Positions 1 through 8,506 of a stretch of 43,624 bases of DNA are shown here, piece by piece. The DNA is from a bacterium 1xD42-87 (GTDB lineage: Bacteria; Bacillota; Clostridia; Lachnospirales; Lachnospiraceae). The stretch lies in NCBI GenBank assembly GCA_003611805.1, contig RAYM01000048.1, forward strand, positions 1 through 43,624, written 5' to 3'. Within the stretch, counting starts at the first letter, position 1, and the number at the start of each line of letters is the position of its first letter. The notes under the pieces were generated by a model. That model was not told the DNA's origin and did no database searches. It saw only the letters and a list, made by a program, of their open reading frames with translations. The position numbers were made by a program, and so were the translations under genes.

Positions 1-85
1 AACAAATGTGGCTGAATCAAGGGATAAAAGTTTCTTTTGAAATTTCCTCTTGACAAAGGTCACTTCATAACAGGAGGGAGAAGTC

Positions 86-973
86 ATGGCAAATACGAAA
101 TCAAATCGAATCAAAAGCCGCGATAATATCCTTGATTATATATTGCTGGCGGTATTTCTGCTGTTGATCGTCATTACGGTGTATCCGTTTGTAAACGTGC
201 TTGCGATCTCGTTCAATGATCCCATTGACACGATGCGCAACATCAATTTCATCATTCCGAGACAGTTTACGCTGAGCAATTACATTTATGTGTTCAAGGA
301 GAACAACCTCGGAAGCGCCTTTTTACTGTCGGTGTTAAGAACGGTGATCGGCGCGGGGGCTGGCGTGATCTGCACGGCAATGCTGGCATATGTGCTGAGC
401 AGGAAAGACTTTTACTTTAACAAGCTGTTTACCACGCTGTTTGTCATCACCATGTATGTCAGCGGCGGACTGATTCCGGAGTATCTGCTGTTAATGAGAG
501 ACTTGAAACTGGGAAATAATTTCCTTGTCTATATCATTCCGGGACTGATCTGGGTTTACAACATGATTCTGGTGCGTTCCTTTATCGAGGGGCTGCCGCT
601 GGCTTTGCAGGAAGCGGCACGAGTGGACGGCGCCAACGATTTCATTATCTGGGCGAAAATTATATTGCCTCTGTGTCAGCCGGTGCTGGCGACGGTGGCG
701 CTGTTCTACGCGGTGGGACAGTGGAACTCCTTTATGGATACTTATTTGTACGCCAAGGAGCTGCCGACCCTTCAGTACGTGCTGTATGAGATTATGGAGA
801 AGGCACAGGTGAAGATCGATCCCCATGCAGCGGAGCAGATGAAGAATGCGGTATCGCCGCTGTCCATACGAATGGCGGTCACCATCGTGGCGACAGTGCC
901 GATTATCATCGTATATCCGTTTCTGCAGAAATACTTTGTGGGCGGCATGACAGTAGGCGCGGTAAAGGACTGA
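86..973 (+). CDS. Carbohydrate ABC transporter permease, LplC/YtcP type
   Basis: This is one of the two membrane subunits expected in a binding-protein-dependent sugar importer. The 295-residue protein has about six hydrophobic segments, the first at residues 18-42. It carries the permease EAA loop at about 176-195 (LQEAARVDGANDFIIWAKI), which docks on the ATPase. The N-terminal stretch YPFVNVLAISFNDP and the C-terminal end (VGGMTVGAVKD) are typical of the LplC/YtcP group of oligosaccharide permeases. The ATG follows a strong GGAGGGAG site. The partner permease (LplB-like) should lie just upstream, outside the window; bases 1-85 show no coding remnant that I can support. The solute-binding protein follows at 1060, so this is one operon. 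The exact sugar is not visible; the nearby GH29 fucosidase suggests fucosylated glycans (inference). Confidence 0.93.
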   Translation: MANTKSNRIKSRDNILDYILLAVFLLLIVITVYPFVNVLAISFNDPIDTMRNINFIIPRQFTLSNYIYVFKENNLGSAFLLSVLRTVIGAGAGVICTAMLAYVLSRKDFYFNKLFTTLFVITMYVSGGLIPEYLLLMRDLKLGNNFLVYIIPGLIWVYNMILVRSFIEGLPLALQEAARVDGANDFIIWAKIILPLCQPVLATVALFYAVGQWNSFMDTYLYAKELPTLQYVLYEIMEKAQVKIDPHAAEQMKNAVSPLSIRMAVTIVATVPIIIVYPFLQKYFVGGMTVGAVKD

Positions 974-1059
974 TGGTTAACAGATATTTTTATGACGGCA
1001 AAAAAATACCGCCATATCAATATAAAGTTGCAATGTGAGAAACAGAAGGGAGAGTAAGT

Positions 1060-2758
1060 ATGAAAAAAAGAGGATTTGTGCGCTGTTACTGACAGTGGCA
1101 ATGACGGCGGGGACGCTTGCTGGATGCGGTGGAGACAGTGGTTCCGATTCAACTGAGACAGGAAGCGCGGCGACTGAGGAGGGCAGCAGCGACAGCGCGT
1201 CGGGAGATGTGATTGAGCTGACATTTTTTAATGCGGATGCGAATCAGGATGATCCGTGGACAGATCCTGTGGCGCTTGCAATTACGGAAAAACGGGAGTA
1301 AAGTTAAAAACGACTCGTCCTGTGGGCGGAAACGATGAGTCCGAGGCGGTGGCGCTGATGATCGCGGAGCAGAATTATCCCGATATTATTTTTGCAAAGG
1401 GTTCTTCAGGAAACCTGATCGACGCGGACGCGATGATGGATATGACTGATCTGATCGAGGAGTATGGTCCCAATATCAAGAAGCTCTACGGCGAGGAGTT
1501 TGAGAAACTGAAACAGTCCGCGGACGATCCGTCCATCTACCAGTTGTCCGCTTATATGGTGGGCGGTACGAAATTCAAGGATGTAGGTAATATCCAGATT
1601 CAGTGGGCGGCTTTGAAAGCGAAGGATTATAAGATTCCCGAGTCTCTGGAGGAGCTTGAGACCATGATTAAGGACTATATCGCGGAGAATCCGAAGACTG
1701 ATGACGGTCTTGACAAGATCGGTATTTCCCTGTCCACATCTGACTGGCACTGGCTGATTACGCTGGGTAATCCGGCTGGTTTTATCGCGGACGGCGCGCC
1801 GGACAACGGACAGTGGATTGTTACCCCGGAAAACAAGGGTGTGTATAAATTCCGTTCCGACAAGGAGAGAGAGTATTTCAGATGGCTGTGCCGTATGTAC
1901 AACGAGGGAATCCTTGACCCCGAGTTTGCGACCCAGACCCACGAGGACTATATCGCGAAGATTGCTTCCGGACGTGTGGTAACCCTTTTCGATAAAGACT
2001 GGGATTATCAAGACGGCGAGAAGGTGCTGAAGGCGGACGGTAAATATGAACTGACCTATGCGGGGCTTCCCACTTGTATGGATGCGGATACAAAGTGTCC
2101 GGCGCTGATGTATCAAGGTCTGACAACAGGAACCGGCGTGGGCATTAGTAAGACATGTAAGGATCCTGTGGCGGCTATCAAATTCATCGACTTCCTCTGT
2201 TCCGACGAGGGGCAGGTACTCAACAAGTGGGGTATCGAGGGTGTGAACTACTTCATAGACGAGGAGGGACACCGTTACAGGACAGAGGAAGAAGTCAAGT
2301 ATTCTCAGGAAGATGCGGATTACCAGAAGAAGACGGGCGTAGGCTTCCACAATTATCCGTTCCCCTCCTACGGCGACGGTATTCAGGATCCTACCGGCAG
2401 CTTCTACACAACAACCAGTAAGGACGCCGTAATCAATGATTACAATGTGGAGGAGAAGGCTGCTGTTGAGGCGTGGGGTGTTGAACTTCTGGTGGATGTG
2501 TTCCCGCAGCCAGATGAATTTGAAACACCGGATTATTCTCCCCTCTGGGCATATGCAATGCCGCTTGAGTTCACGGAAATCGTGGATAAGCTGGATGAGG
2601 TGGCATGGTCCGCGCTGATCAAATGCGTGACCGGCACCGAGGCGGAATTTGACTCAAATTACGATGCGATGATCGCAGAGCTGGAGGCTACCGGCATGAT
2701 GGACGCGGAGGAGATGATGTCGGACATCATTGCGGAGAAGGTGGCGATCGTACAATAA
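1060..2758 (+). pseudogene. Sugar ABC transporter solute-binding lipoprotein, frame broken at two A-runs
   Basis: This is the extracellular solute-binding protein (LplA-like, family 1) of the sugar importer. Reading from the ATG at 1060, behind AGGGAGAG, a stop comes after 10 codons. One extra A in the seven-A run at 1063-1069 restores a lipoprotein signal (hydrophobic core, then lipobox LAGC, then a Gly/Ser/Glu-rich linker). That frame stops at 1299-1301. One extra A in the five-A run at 1288-1292 joins it to the long frame ending at 2758. The repaired protein would be about 566 residues, normal for the family. The C-terminal ~480 residues look intact and well conserved in character (YQGLTTGTGVGISKTCKDPV and so on). 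Two single-base losses, both in A-runs, suggest sequencing error rather than decay, but a true pseudogene cannot be excluded. Confidence 0.85.
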
Positions 2759-2760
2759 CA

Positions 2761-2873
2761 ATGCGAGAAATACTTCTAAAGCTTGGCAGCAAAGGCTGCC
2801 TCGCTAAGAAGTACAGGAGTTGCGATGCAACTCCTTCTCGCGTGGGAGAATGCCCAGAATGCGGGCATTCTCC
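2761..2873 (+). repeat. Structured intergenic element, copy A
   Basis: Directly after the binding-protein stop codon lies a nested fold. The outer stem is GCGAGAA (2763-2769) with TTCTCGC (2835-2841). Inside is TACTTCT (2771-2777) with AGAAGTA (2807-2813), enclosing the hairpin GGCAGC/GCTGCC (2785-2790/2795-2800). A second arm is AGGAGTTGC/GCAACTCCT (2815-2823/2827-2835). It is followed by the hairpin GGAGAATGCCC/GGGCATTCTCC (2845-2855/2863-2873). A second copy with the same plan follows groES at 13656. The function is unknown; it could be a small mobile palindromic repeat or an RNA structure that protects mRNA ends. Confidence 0.7.
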
Positions 2874-2877
2874 GCAT

Positions 2878-2912
2878 AAAAACAGCCGCATGGACGTCCG
2901 TGCGGCTGTTTT
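2878..2912. terminator. Bidirectional rho-independent terminator
   Basis: A-rich flank, stem CAGCCGCA (2883-2890) with TGCGGCTG (2901-2908), then TTTT. With the flanks the stem extends to AAAACAGCCGCA/TGCGGCTGTTTT. It can stop transcripts from both sides, which suits its place between the binding-protein gene and the convergent response regulator. Confidence 0.85.
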
Positions 2913-2934
2913 AGACTTGAGAATTACGAATTTT

Positions 2935-4547
2935 CTAGGGGGGGGGGGGTAAATTTCCGGCTCCTCGTCAAGTCCCTGTCCTTTTCGGAACTCGGCAGGA
3001 CTCATTTCCATATATTTTCTGAACTTCTTGTGGAAGTAATCCACGTTCTTATAGCCCACCTGTTCCGCAATTTCATATACTTTCAGCCTGTTTTCCAGAA
3101 GAAGTTTTTTGGAGTGCTCGATGCGTCTGTGATCCACGTAGGTATTGAAGCTTTCCCCCACGCTCTTTGTGAAGATTTTGCCAAGGTATGCGCTGTTGTA
3201 ACCAAACAGCGGGGCGATCGTCTCCAGTTTTATATTTTTATTAAAATTGTGATCGATATAAAAGAGCACGTCGGCTAAAACCGTATCTTTGGAGGAACTG
3301 CCAAGGGCGCCCATGGCAGCCTCGGACTGCTCAGACAAGAAGCGCAGTATCTCATAGAGATAGCCGCGGCTGTGGATATACTCGATCGCCTCTGGATTGT
3401 TCCGGAAGGGAAATTCGGCAGCAGGGTAATTGCGGGTCAGGTTTTCTTTGACCTGCAGATATAAGTCGATCAAAAGCAGCCGGATATCTTCAATGGCATT
3501 GGGCACTGTCATAAGTCCCAGTTCAATTTCCTGCATTGTGTCCACGATCATCCGGCGGTTATAGGCGCCGATATAGTCTGTCAGGCGGTTCGCATAGCCG
3601 GCAACGGCGTCCGCATTCCATGAAAAAGATGCGGCGGCGTCAGCTTCTGGTGACGGGTTTTCATTCGTGCGCGGCAGGGCGTCATATCCGGCGGTGTGCT
3701 GTCCGGGCAGGCAGAAAAAGCGGCGTGCCAACAGCGCCGACGCGTCCGCGTAGGACAGATGGATGTCCTCCACGGCATGAACGGGTCTGCCGCAGGCGAG
3801 GAACATGGAATCCATGGGACTTCCGTCCTGCATGTCGTTCTGTTCAAGGCGTTCCAGAAACTCCCGCAGTTTGTTCAGTCCGTGGACGCCTTTCAAGAGA
3901 ACCACGTCCCTGCCGTCTGTGCTCAGATGGTCGAAGATCATGTTGTCACGGTTTGACACCTTGAGCATTTCCGCAAAGAGAAAGGGAGCGGCGGTGGATG
4001 GCGCGTGATAATTTTCGCATATCACCACCTGATAGACGTCAGCCGTCAGACCAAACATCCGGCAGTCCTCCTCTGAGAGGGGCGATTCTGGCGCGCTGTG
4101 AAGAAGCTCCTGCAGAACTACATTTTTCGCCTTGTTTTTATACTGTGTGAAATGGCTGGAACGCTGCTTTTCCTCCGCGAGTTCTTCCCGGATCTGCGTG
4201 ACAGTCTGTATCAGCTCGTCCTCGTCGATGGGCTTGGTGAGATAGAAGCGCACGCCGCTTTTCATGGCTTCCTGCGCGTATTTGAAATCGGAGTAGCCGC
4301 TTAAGATAATGCACTTGCCCTGAAAACCCGCTTCTCTGGCGAGACGGATCACTTCCGTGCCGTGCATTCCCGGCATCTTCACATCCAACAAAACAAGACC
4401 GGGTTTGCGCGCAAGAATCTGGGAGAGAGCGTCCTTGCCGTTGGACGCCTCCCAGCACAGGGAAAAACCGAGCGCTTCCCAGTCTATGATACATTTTAAT
4501 CCGTCTCTGATCGACGCTTCGTCGTCAGCAATCAACAATTTTTCCAT
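2935..4547 (-). CDS. AraC-family response regulator (YesN type)
   Basis: DNA-binding regulator of a two-component system, probably controlling the sugar uptake genes. Residues 1-120 form a receiver domain with acidic pocket D8/D9, phosphoacceptor D55 (LLDVKMPG), S83 and K105. A helical middle part follows. The last ~100 residues are an AraC/XylS helix-turn-helix pair (YIDHNFNKNIKLETIAPLFG and EIAEQVGYKNVDYFHKKFRK). The gene as read does not stop at 2935: a 12-C run (2938-2949 on the plus strand) shifts it into a 69-residue tail that crosses the terminator and the repeat and ends at 2727. With 13 C (or 10) the frame stops at TAG 2935-2937 right after a proline run, giving about 536 residues, which I take as real. 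No SD is obvious at the ATG. The YesM-type kinase partner is not in the window. It lies 79 bases downstream of the fucosidase, same strand. Confidence 0.9.
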
Positions 4548-4563
4548 ATAAATATGATACCAT

Positions 4564-4577
4564 CAAAAACGTTTTCA
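4564..4577. promoter_or_regulatory. cre-like LacI/CcpA operator candidate
   Basis: CAAAAACGTTTTCA is a near-palindrome around a central CG and matches 12 of 14 positions of the cre consensus TGWAANCGNTNWCA on either strand. It sits 17 bases upstream of the response regulator start codon, a place suited to carbon catabolite control. The weak outer half-site keeps this tentative. Confidence 0.4.
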
Positions 4578-4626
4578 GGCAACCGAATGACTTAGGCTGC
4601 ATATGTCTGGTATGCCGCCGGAAGGC

Positions 4627-6114
4627 TCATTCCACATATATTTTGTATACCACCGGGAAATCGCTGCACATCATCTTTGCCGTGATATGTAGTCCCGACC
4701 CGTCGATCGTGTAAGCCGGCTGTTCGTCAAAACCAAGGATCTCCACATTTCGGATAATCCCGTGGAAATGCGGTTTGTCTGGATCATCAGAGGTGGCGAG
4801 GGAGCGGATGGTGACAGAGCCGTTTCCGGGGCAGCGCATACAGGCAGCATAGACACAGCCATTGCCCGCCGTAAAGCGGAAGTCCTGTGGGGTATATTCG
4901 GGGGCGGAGGCGTCGGAGAACTGCCCTTCCGTCTCCATGGTGGGACCTTCTGCCGCGTACCGCCAAGGCTTTGAGTGATAGACCGCCTCCCCGTTTGCGG
5001 AAAGCCAGTTGCCGATATCCCGCAGGATGGACAGATCTTCATCGGCAAAGCTGCCGTCCGCTTTTGGACCCACGTTCAGCAGGAGGTTGCCGTTCTTGCT
5101 CACCACGTCGATCAGGTAGCAGATCAGTTCGTGGCTGCTCTTGTAATCGAGAGATGTCGTGTGACACCATGAATTGCGTGCCACGGCGGTATCGGTCTGC
5201 CAGAGATAGGGCTTGGCGTCTGCAAATTTACCACGTTCCACATCCACGATGCCGCTGCCGAATGCCATGGCGTCATGCTTGTAACAGATGGCGGTCTCCT
5301 GTCCCCACTGTGCGCTGCGGTTATAGTAGTAAGCAGCGATCTTGCGAAGATAGGGCTTGTACGCCTCATGCTGGATCCACCAGTCGAAATAGAGGAGACC
5401 CGGCTGGTAGCGGTCGATGAGTTCGCAGGTGCGAAGCAGCCAGTCTTGCAGAAACTCTGAATCGGGATAGGGCTTTGCAAACAGATCTTGATGGTCGGGC
5501 TGGGTGCGCTCCGAGGGCCAGTAGAAATCCCCGCAGGAAAGCGGCTCCTTGATATCGCTGTCAAACTCCCTGCCGCAGCCCATAAACCAGTGGTGCTCCG
5601 CCCTGTGGGTGGAGGCGCCAAAAAGCAGCCCCTGTTTTTCAAAGGCAGTTTTCAGTTCCCCCAGAATATCTCTTCCGGGTCCCATATTGGCGGCATTATA
5701 TAGGGAAAGGCCGCTTCGGTACATCTGAAAGCCGTCGTGGTGTTCCGCCACGGGAATCACGTATTTCGCGCCCGCCTTTGCAAAGGTTTCCGCCCAGAAA
5801 TCGGGATCAAACTTTTCAGCCGTAAACAGGGGGATGAAATCCTTGTAGCCAAAGTCTTTATGGGGACCGTAAGTTTTGATGTGGTGTTCGTACTCCGGGG
5901 TTCCCTGCATGTACATATTGCGGGAATACCATTCGTTTCCGTAGGCGGGTACGCTGTATAGCCCCCAGTGGATAAAAATGCCGAATTTGGCGGGCGAAAA
6001 CCACCGGGGCGGGTTTAATGATGTAAGCGACGACCAGTCGTCGTGGTAAGGACCGCGCGCGATTTCCGCTTCAATCTGTGACAGATAATTTTGTTTGTCA
6101 GTTTTGGTAAACAT
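4627..6114 (-). CDS. Alpha-L-fucosidase, glycoside hydrolase family 29
   Basis: Hydrolyses terminal alpha-L-fucose from glycans with retention of configuration. The 495-residue protein shows the GH29 catalytic domain: FIHWGLYSVPAYGNEWYSR near residues 47-65, AEHHDGF at 123-129, GRDILGEL at about 147-154, and the nucleophile region LLYFDWWI with D244. A later NLLLNVGPKADGSF is also typical, and a C-terminal beta-rich part follows. There is no signal peptide, so it should act in the cytosol on imported oligosaccharides. The ATG has a strong GGGAGGA site. It faces away from the A/T-rich island and is followed on the same strand by the AraC-type regulator. Family assignment is firm; substrate linkage is not readable. 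Confidence 0.95.
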   Translation of the reverse strand: MFTKTDKQNYLSQIEAEIARGPYHDDWSSLTSLNPPRWFSPAKFGIFIHWGLYSVPAYGNEWYSRNMYMQGTPEYEHHIKTYGPHKDFGYKDFIPLFTAEKFDPDFWAETFAKAGAKYVIPVAEHHDGFQMYRSGLSLYNAANMGPGRDILGELKTAFEKQGLLFGASTHRAEHHWFMGCGREFDSDIKEPLSCGDFYWPSERTQPDHQDLFAKPYPDSEFLQDWLLRTCELIDRYQPGLLYFDWWIQHEAYKPYLRKIAAYYYNRSAQWGQETAICYKHDAMAFGSGIVDVERGKFADAKPYLWQTDTAVARNSWCHTTSLDYKSSHELICYLIDVVSKNGNLLLNVGPKADGSFADEDLSILRDIGNWLSANGEAVYHSKPWRYAAEGPTMETEGQFSDASAPEYTPQDFRFTAGNGCVYAACMRCPGNGSVTIRSLATSDDPDKPHFHGIIRNVEILGFDEQPAYTIDGSGLHITAKMMCSDFPVVYKIYVE

Positions 6115-6295
6115 GATTTTCCTCCCGGGGTTATTTCTATAGTTAAGTTTTTCTTTTGCTCACCATATAGTATATCAGATATATATTATAAATTGTTTGT
6201 TTTTTGAGGATATGTATATTATAATGATAGCAAATAAATTTGAGAATAGAAGATAAAATTAAGTATGAGAAATTGATGAAGGAGAGCTGGTTTTA

Positions 6296-6649
6296 GTGAA
6301 AAATATAGATTTGAATAGTAGTATTATCGAAAAAATAAAAGTGGAAGCGCCTGAACTAATCAAGGAATTTATGAAAAATGATCTTGTAAAAATGATTCTT
6401 TATGGTTCCTGTGCAAGGGGAGAGTTTAAGGAACATTCGGATGTAGATATAGCGCTTCTTACGAAAGGGAGCCGGACTGACTCTTGGAAATATAACGATA
6501 AAATTGATGAAGTGGCAACAAAATTGGCAATGAAATATTTTGCTATTGTAAATTTTGTCCTTCTTCCTTACGATGAGTTTGAGGAGAAAAAGAGTTGGTA
6601 TGGTTATTTTAAGAATATTGACAAAGAAGGGATAAAGCTGTATGGATGA
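6296..6649 (+). CDS. MNT-type nucleotidyltransferase (MntA-like antitoxin candidate)
   Basis: Small nucleotidyltransferase of 117 residues. The motif GSCARGEFKEHSDVD (residues 37-51) fits GSX10DXD exactly, the signature of minimal nucleotidyltransferases such as MntA, which modify a HEPN partner by AMPylation (family knowledge). The start is GTG at 6296 with GAAGGAG upstream; no ATG fits better. The stop codon overlaps the next gene by 8 bases, so the two are translated together. The DNA is distinctly A/T-rich compared with both neighbours, with many AAA, ATT and TTA codons, which suggests horizontal gain. An antitoxin role is inferred from the pairing only. Confidence 0.85.
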   Translation: MKNIDLNSSIIEKIKVEAPELIKEFMKNDLVKMILYGSCARGEFKEHSDVDIALLTKGSRTDSWKYNDKIDEVATKLAMKYFAIVNFVLLPYDEFEEKKSWYGYFKNIDKEGIKLYG

Positions 6650-7052
6650 TAAAGATTTTAAAGCTTTGGCTTTAGTAAGATTGGACAGGGCAAAAGAATT
6701 ATACATTGAATCCAAAGAGCTTGTGAAAATGGATAGTTACAAATCTGCAAATAACAGGGCATTTTATGCAATTGAAAAATGTATTAAAGCGCTTTTGGCA
6801 ACACAGCAGATAGATGTGGAAACACATAATGGGGCAGTATCTCAGTTTAATCTTATTTTTATACATAATAGAGACAATTCAATTTTTACAAAGAATGATT
6901 ACCAAAAAATTGCTAAGGCAGATCGCATCAGAAACGCTTCTGATTATGATGATTTTTATGTAGTGAATAAAGAAGAAACCAGAGAACTTCTTGATTTTGC
7001 GGAAGATTTTCTCGGGAGAACAGAAGAATATATTAATAGTGGAAAGAATTAG
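6642..7052 (+). CDS. HEPN-domain protein (UPF0332-like), partner of the MNT gene
   Basis: A 136-residue all-helical protein. The helix NNRAFYAIEKCIKALLATQ (about 37-55), then THNGAVSQFN and RIRNASDYDDFYV, match the HEPN/UPF0332 pattern. HEPN toxins usually cut RNA through an RX4-6H motif. Here the expected place reads RNASDYDD and no RX4-6H is present anywhere, so RNase activity is doubtful; UPF0332 members often have this RxxxDY form. It overlaps the nucleotidyltransferase gene by 8 bases and shares its A/T-rich composition. It may form a complex with its partner; whether the pair is a toxin-antitoxin unit, a defence module or something else is not settled by sequence. Confidence 0.85.
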   Translation: MDDKDFKALALVRLDRAKELYIESKELVKMDSYKSANNRAFYAIEKCIKALLATQQIDVETHNGAVSQFNLIFIHNRDNSIFTKNDYQKIAKADRIRNASDYDDFYVVNKEETRELLDFAEDFLGRTEEYINSGKN

Positions 7053-7114
7053 TATTATGAATCGAAAAATGAGTTGGTCAATATATATCCGCCATGGTTT
7101 TGACAAAGGGAAAG

Positions 7115-7290
7115 AACTGTGCTAGACTGTCACCATAACTGAATACGGCGTCAGCTGCAGCCGCTTTTGCGGCACGCGGAATAGGGTGAAAAGCCCTGCG
7201 AGTCGGTCACTGTGAAGCCTTTATACTTATAGAAGGATAAGTCAGATACGCGGCAGTCTGGCGGCATTCTGCCGAAACCGGAACTGCGTG
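7115..7290 (+). promoter_or_regulatory. Cobalamin riboswitch
   Basis: The leader of the corrinoid transport operon contains the cobalamin riboswitch core: AATAGGGTGAAAAGCCCTGCG (about 7180-7200) followed by GAGTCGGTCACTGTGAAG and then AAGTCAGATACGC (about 7239-7252). A hairpin CGGCATTCTGCCG follows (7262-7274). Two terminators lie directly downstream, so high corrinoid should stop transcription before the uptake genes. The 5' and 3' limits are estimates. Confidence 0.88.
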
Positions 7291-7296
7291 ATATTC

Positions 7297-7325
7297 GGCC
7301 TTGCCGCGTCTGCGGCGGGCTTTTT
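7297..7325 (+). terminator. Rho-independent terminator 1 of the riboswitch platform
   Basis: GGCCTTGCCGC and GCGGCGGGC pair around GTCT, followed by TTTTT. It lies just after the cobalamin riboswitch and is a plausible expression platform. Confidence 0.7.
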
Positions 7326-7358
7326 GGCGTTCTGCGCTTCGGTGCGGGACGCCTTTTT
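7326..7358 (+). terminator. Rho-independent terminator 2 of the riboswitch platform
   Basis: GGCGTTCTGCGC and GTGCGGGACGCC pair, with G-U pairs, around a TTCG tetraloop, followed by TTTTT. It abuts the first terminator, so the operon leader has two stops in a row. Confidence 0.78.
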
Positions 7359-7435
7359 GTTTATACACACCTACACACGGGGGATTGTGAGCGGCGTCCC
7401 GGAAGTATGACCAGAAAGAAGACGAGGAGAGAAAC

Positions 7436-8506
7436 ATGAAAAGAGAAATGATGACACAGAGCAGGGTGAAAACAAAAATTGCGGCAGCTTTGCTAGGTAT
7501 GCTGCTTGCGCTGACGGCGTGCGGAGGGGGAACTGCGACCGCGCAGCCAGAGACCGCATCGGAGGCACAGGTCGAACAGACTGCGGAACCCGAAACGTCG
7601 GAAATGGAATCGGAAGCACCCGGTACGGAAACGGTGCCCGAATCGCCTGCAGAGACGGAATCGCCGCTCCCCACAACTGACCCTAGCGGCGCGTCCATCG
7701 CCATCCCCGATCAGGTGGATTCCGTGGTGACGCTGGCGCCCTCGATCTGTGAAACGCTGGTGGCTCTGGGACTGGAGGATAAGATCGTTGGATATGACTT
7801 ACAGAGTGCAGGTCTTGAAGGGCTGCCGGAGGATGTTCCCACCTTTGACACGGTGAATCCCGATGTGGAGCAGCTGACTGCCCTTGCGCCGGATATGCTT
7901 CTGGTGTCAAACCTTTCCCTCTACGATCAGGAAGCGCCCTATCAGCCGTTACTCGACGCGGGTGTGTGCGTGATCTGTGTGCCTACCAGTGAGAGTGTGG
8001 AAGATGTGAGAAGCGACATACGGTTTCTGGCGGCGGCTTTTTGTGTGCCGGAAGAAGGGGAACGCGTGGTGGCCGAGATGGACGAGAAACTTGCGGAACT
8101 TTCGGGTATTGTTTCCGATATTCCGGAGGAGGAGAGAAAGAGTGTCTATTTTGAGATTTCTCCCGCACCCTATCTGTACAGCAGCGGGAGCGGCACCTAT
8201 CTGCATGAACTGATTGAACTGGCAGGGGGCAGGAATGTGCTGGCTGACCAGAACGGCTGGATTTCCGTGGAGGGAGAAACTGTAGCAGCCGCAAACCCGG
8301 ATGTGATCTTTACGAATGTGAATTACACGGATGATCCTGTGGGGGAAATTCTCGGAAGAGAGGGCTGGGCAGGTGTGTCTGCTGTGCAGGATAAGGAAGT
8401 TTATTATATTGACAATATGGCGTCGTCCCTGCCGGACCATAACATTGTGATTGCGGTGGAACAGATGGCGCGGGCACTTTATCCGGAGCGCTTCGGAACG
8501 GAATGA
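7436..8506 (+). CDS. btuF: Corrinoid ABC transporter substrate-binding lipoprotein (BtuF-like)
   Basis: Captures corrinoid outside the cell and delivers it to the BtuC-like channel. The 356-residue protein starts with a lipoprotein signal (basic N-terminus, hydrophobic core, lipobox LTAC, Cys at 29). A Glu/Thr/Pro-rich linker to about residue 80 follows, then a two-lobed class III binding domain (VVTLAPSICETLVALGLEDKI and later VIFTNVNYTDDP). The ATG follows GAGGAGAG. Its 3' end overlaps the permease ATG by 4 bases. The cobalamin riboswitch upstream argues for corrinoid rather than iron-siderophore or heme, which use the same fold. Specificity is therefore inferred from regulation. Confidence 0.9.
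   Translation: MKREMMTQSRVKTKIAAALLGMLLALTACGGGTATAQPETASEAQVEQTAEPETSEMESEAPGTETVPESPAETESPLPTTDPSGASIAIPDQVDSVVTLAPSICETLVALGLEDKIVGYDLQSAGLEGLPEDVPTFDTVNPDVEQLTALAPDMLLVSNLSLYDQEAPYQPLLDAGVCVICVPTSESVEDVRSDIRFLAAAFCVPEEGERVVAEMDEKLAELSGIVSDIPEEERKSVYFEISPAPYLYSSGSGTYLHELIELAGGRNVLADQNGWISVEGETVAAANPDVIFTNVNYTDDPVGEILGREGWAGVSAVQDKEVYYIDNMASSLPDHNIVIAVEQMARALYPERFGTE

Noticed and set aside
2727..2934. C-terminal 69-residue extension of the AraC-type regulator
   Set aside because: It runs through a terminator hairpin, a structured repeat and the end of the binding-protein gene, and appears only because of the length of the poly-C run.
2761..2952. 63-codon frame over the repeat and terminator
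   Set aside because: It is made of inverted-repeat sequence, has no SD and no protein-like composition.
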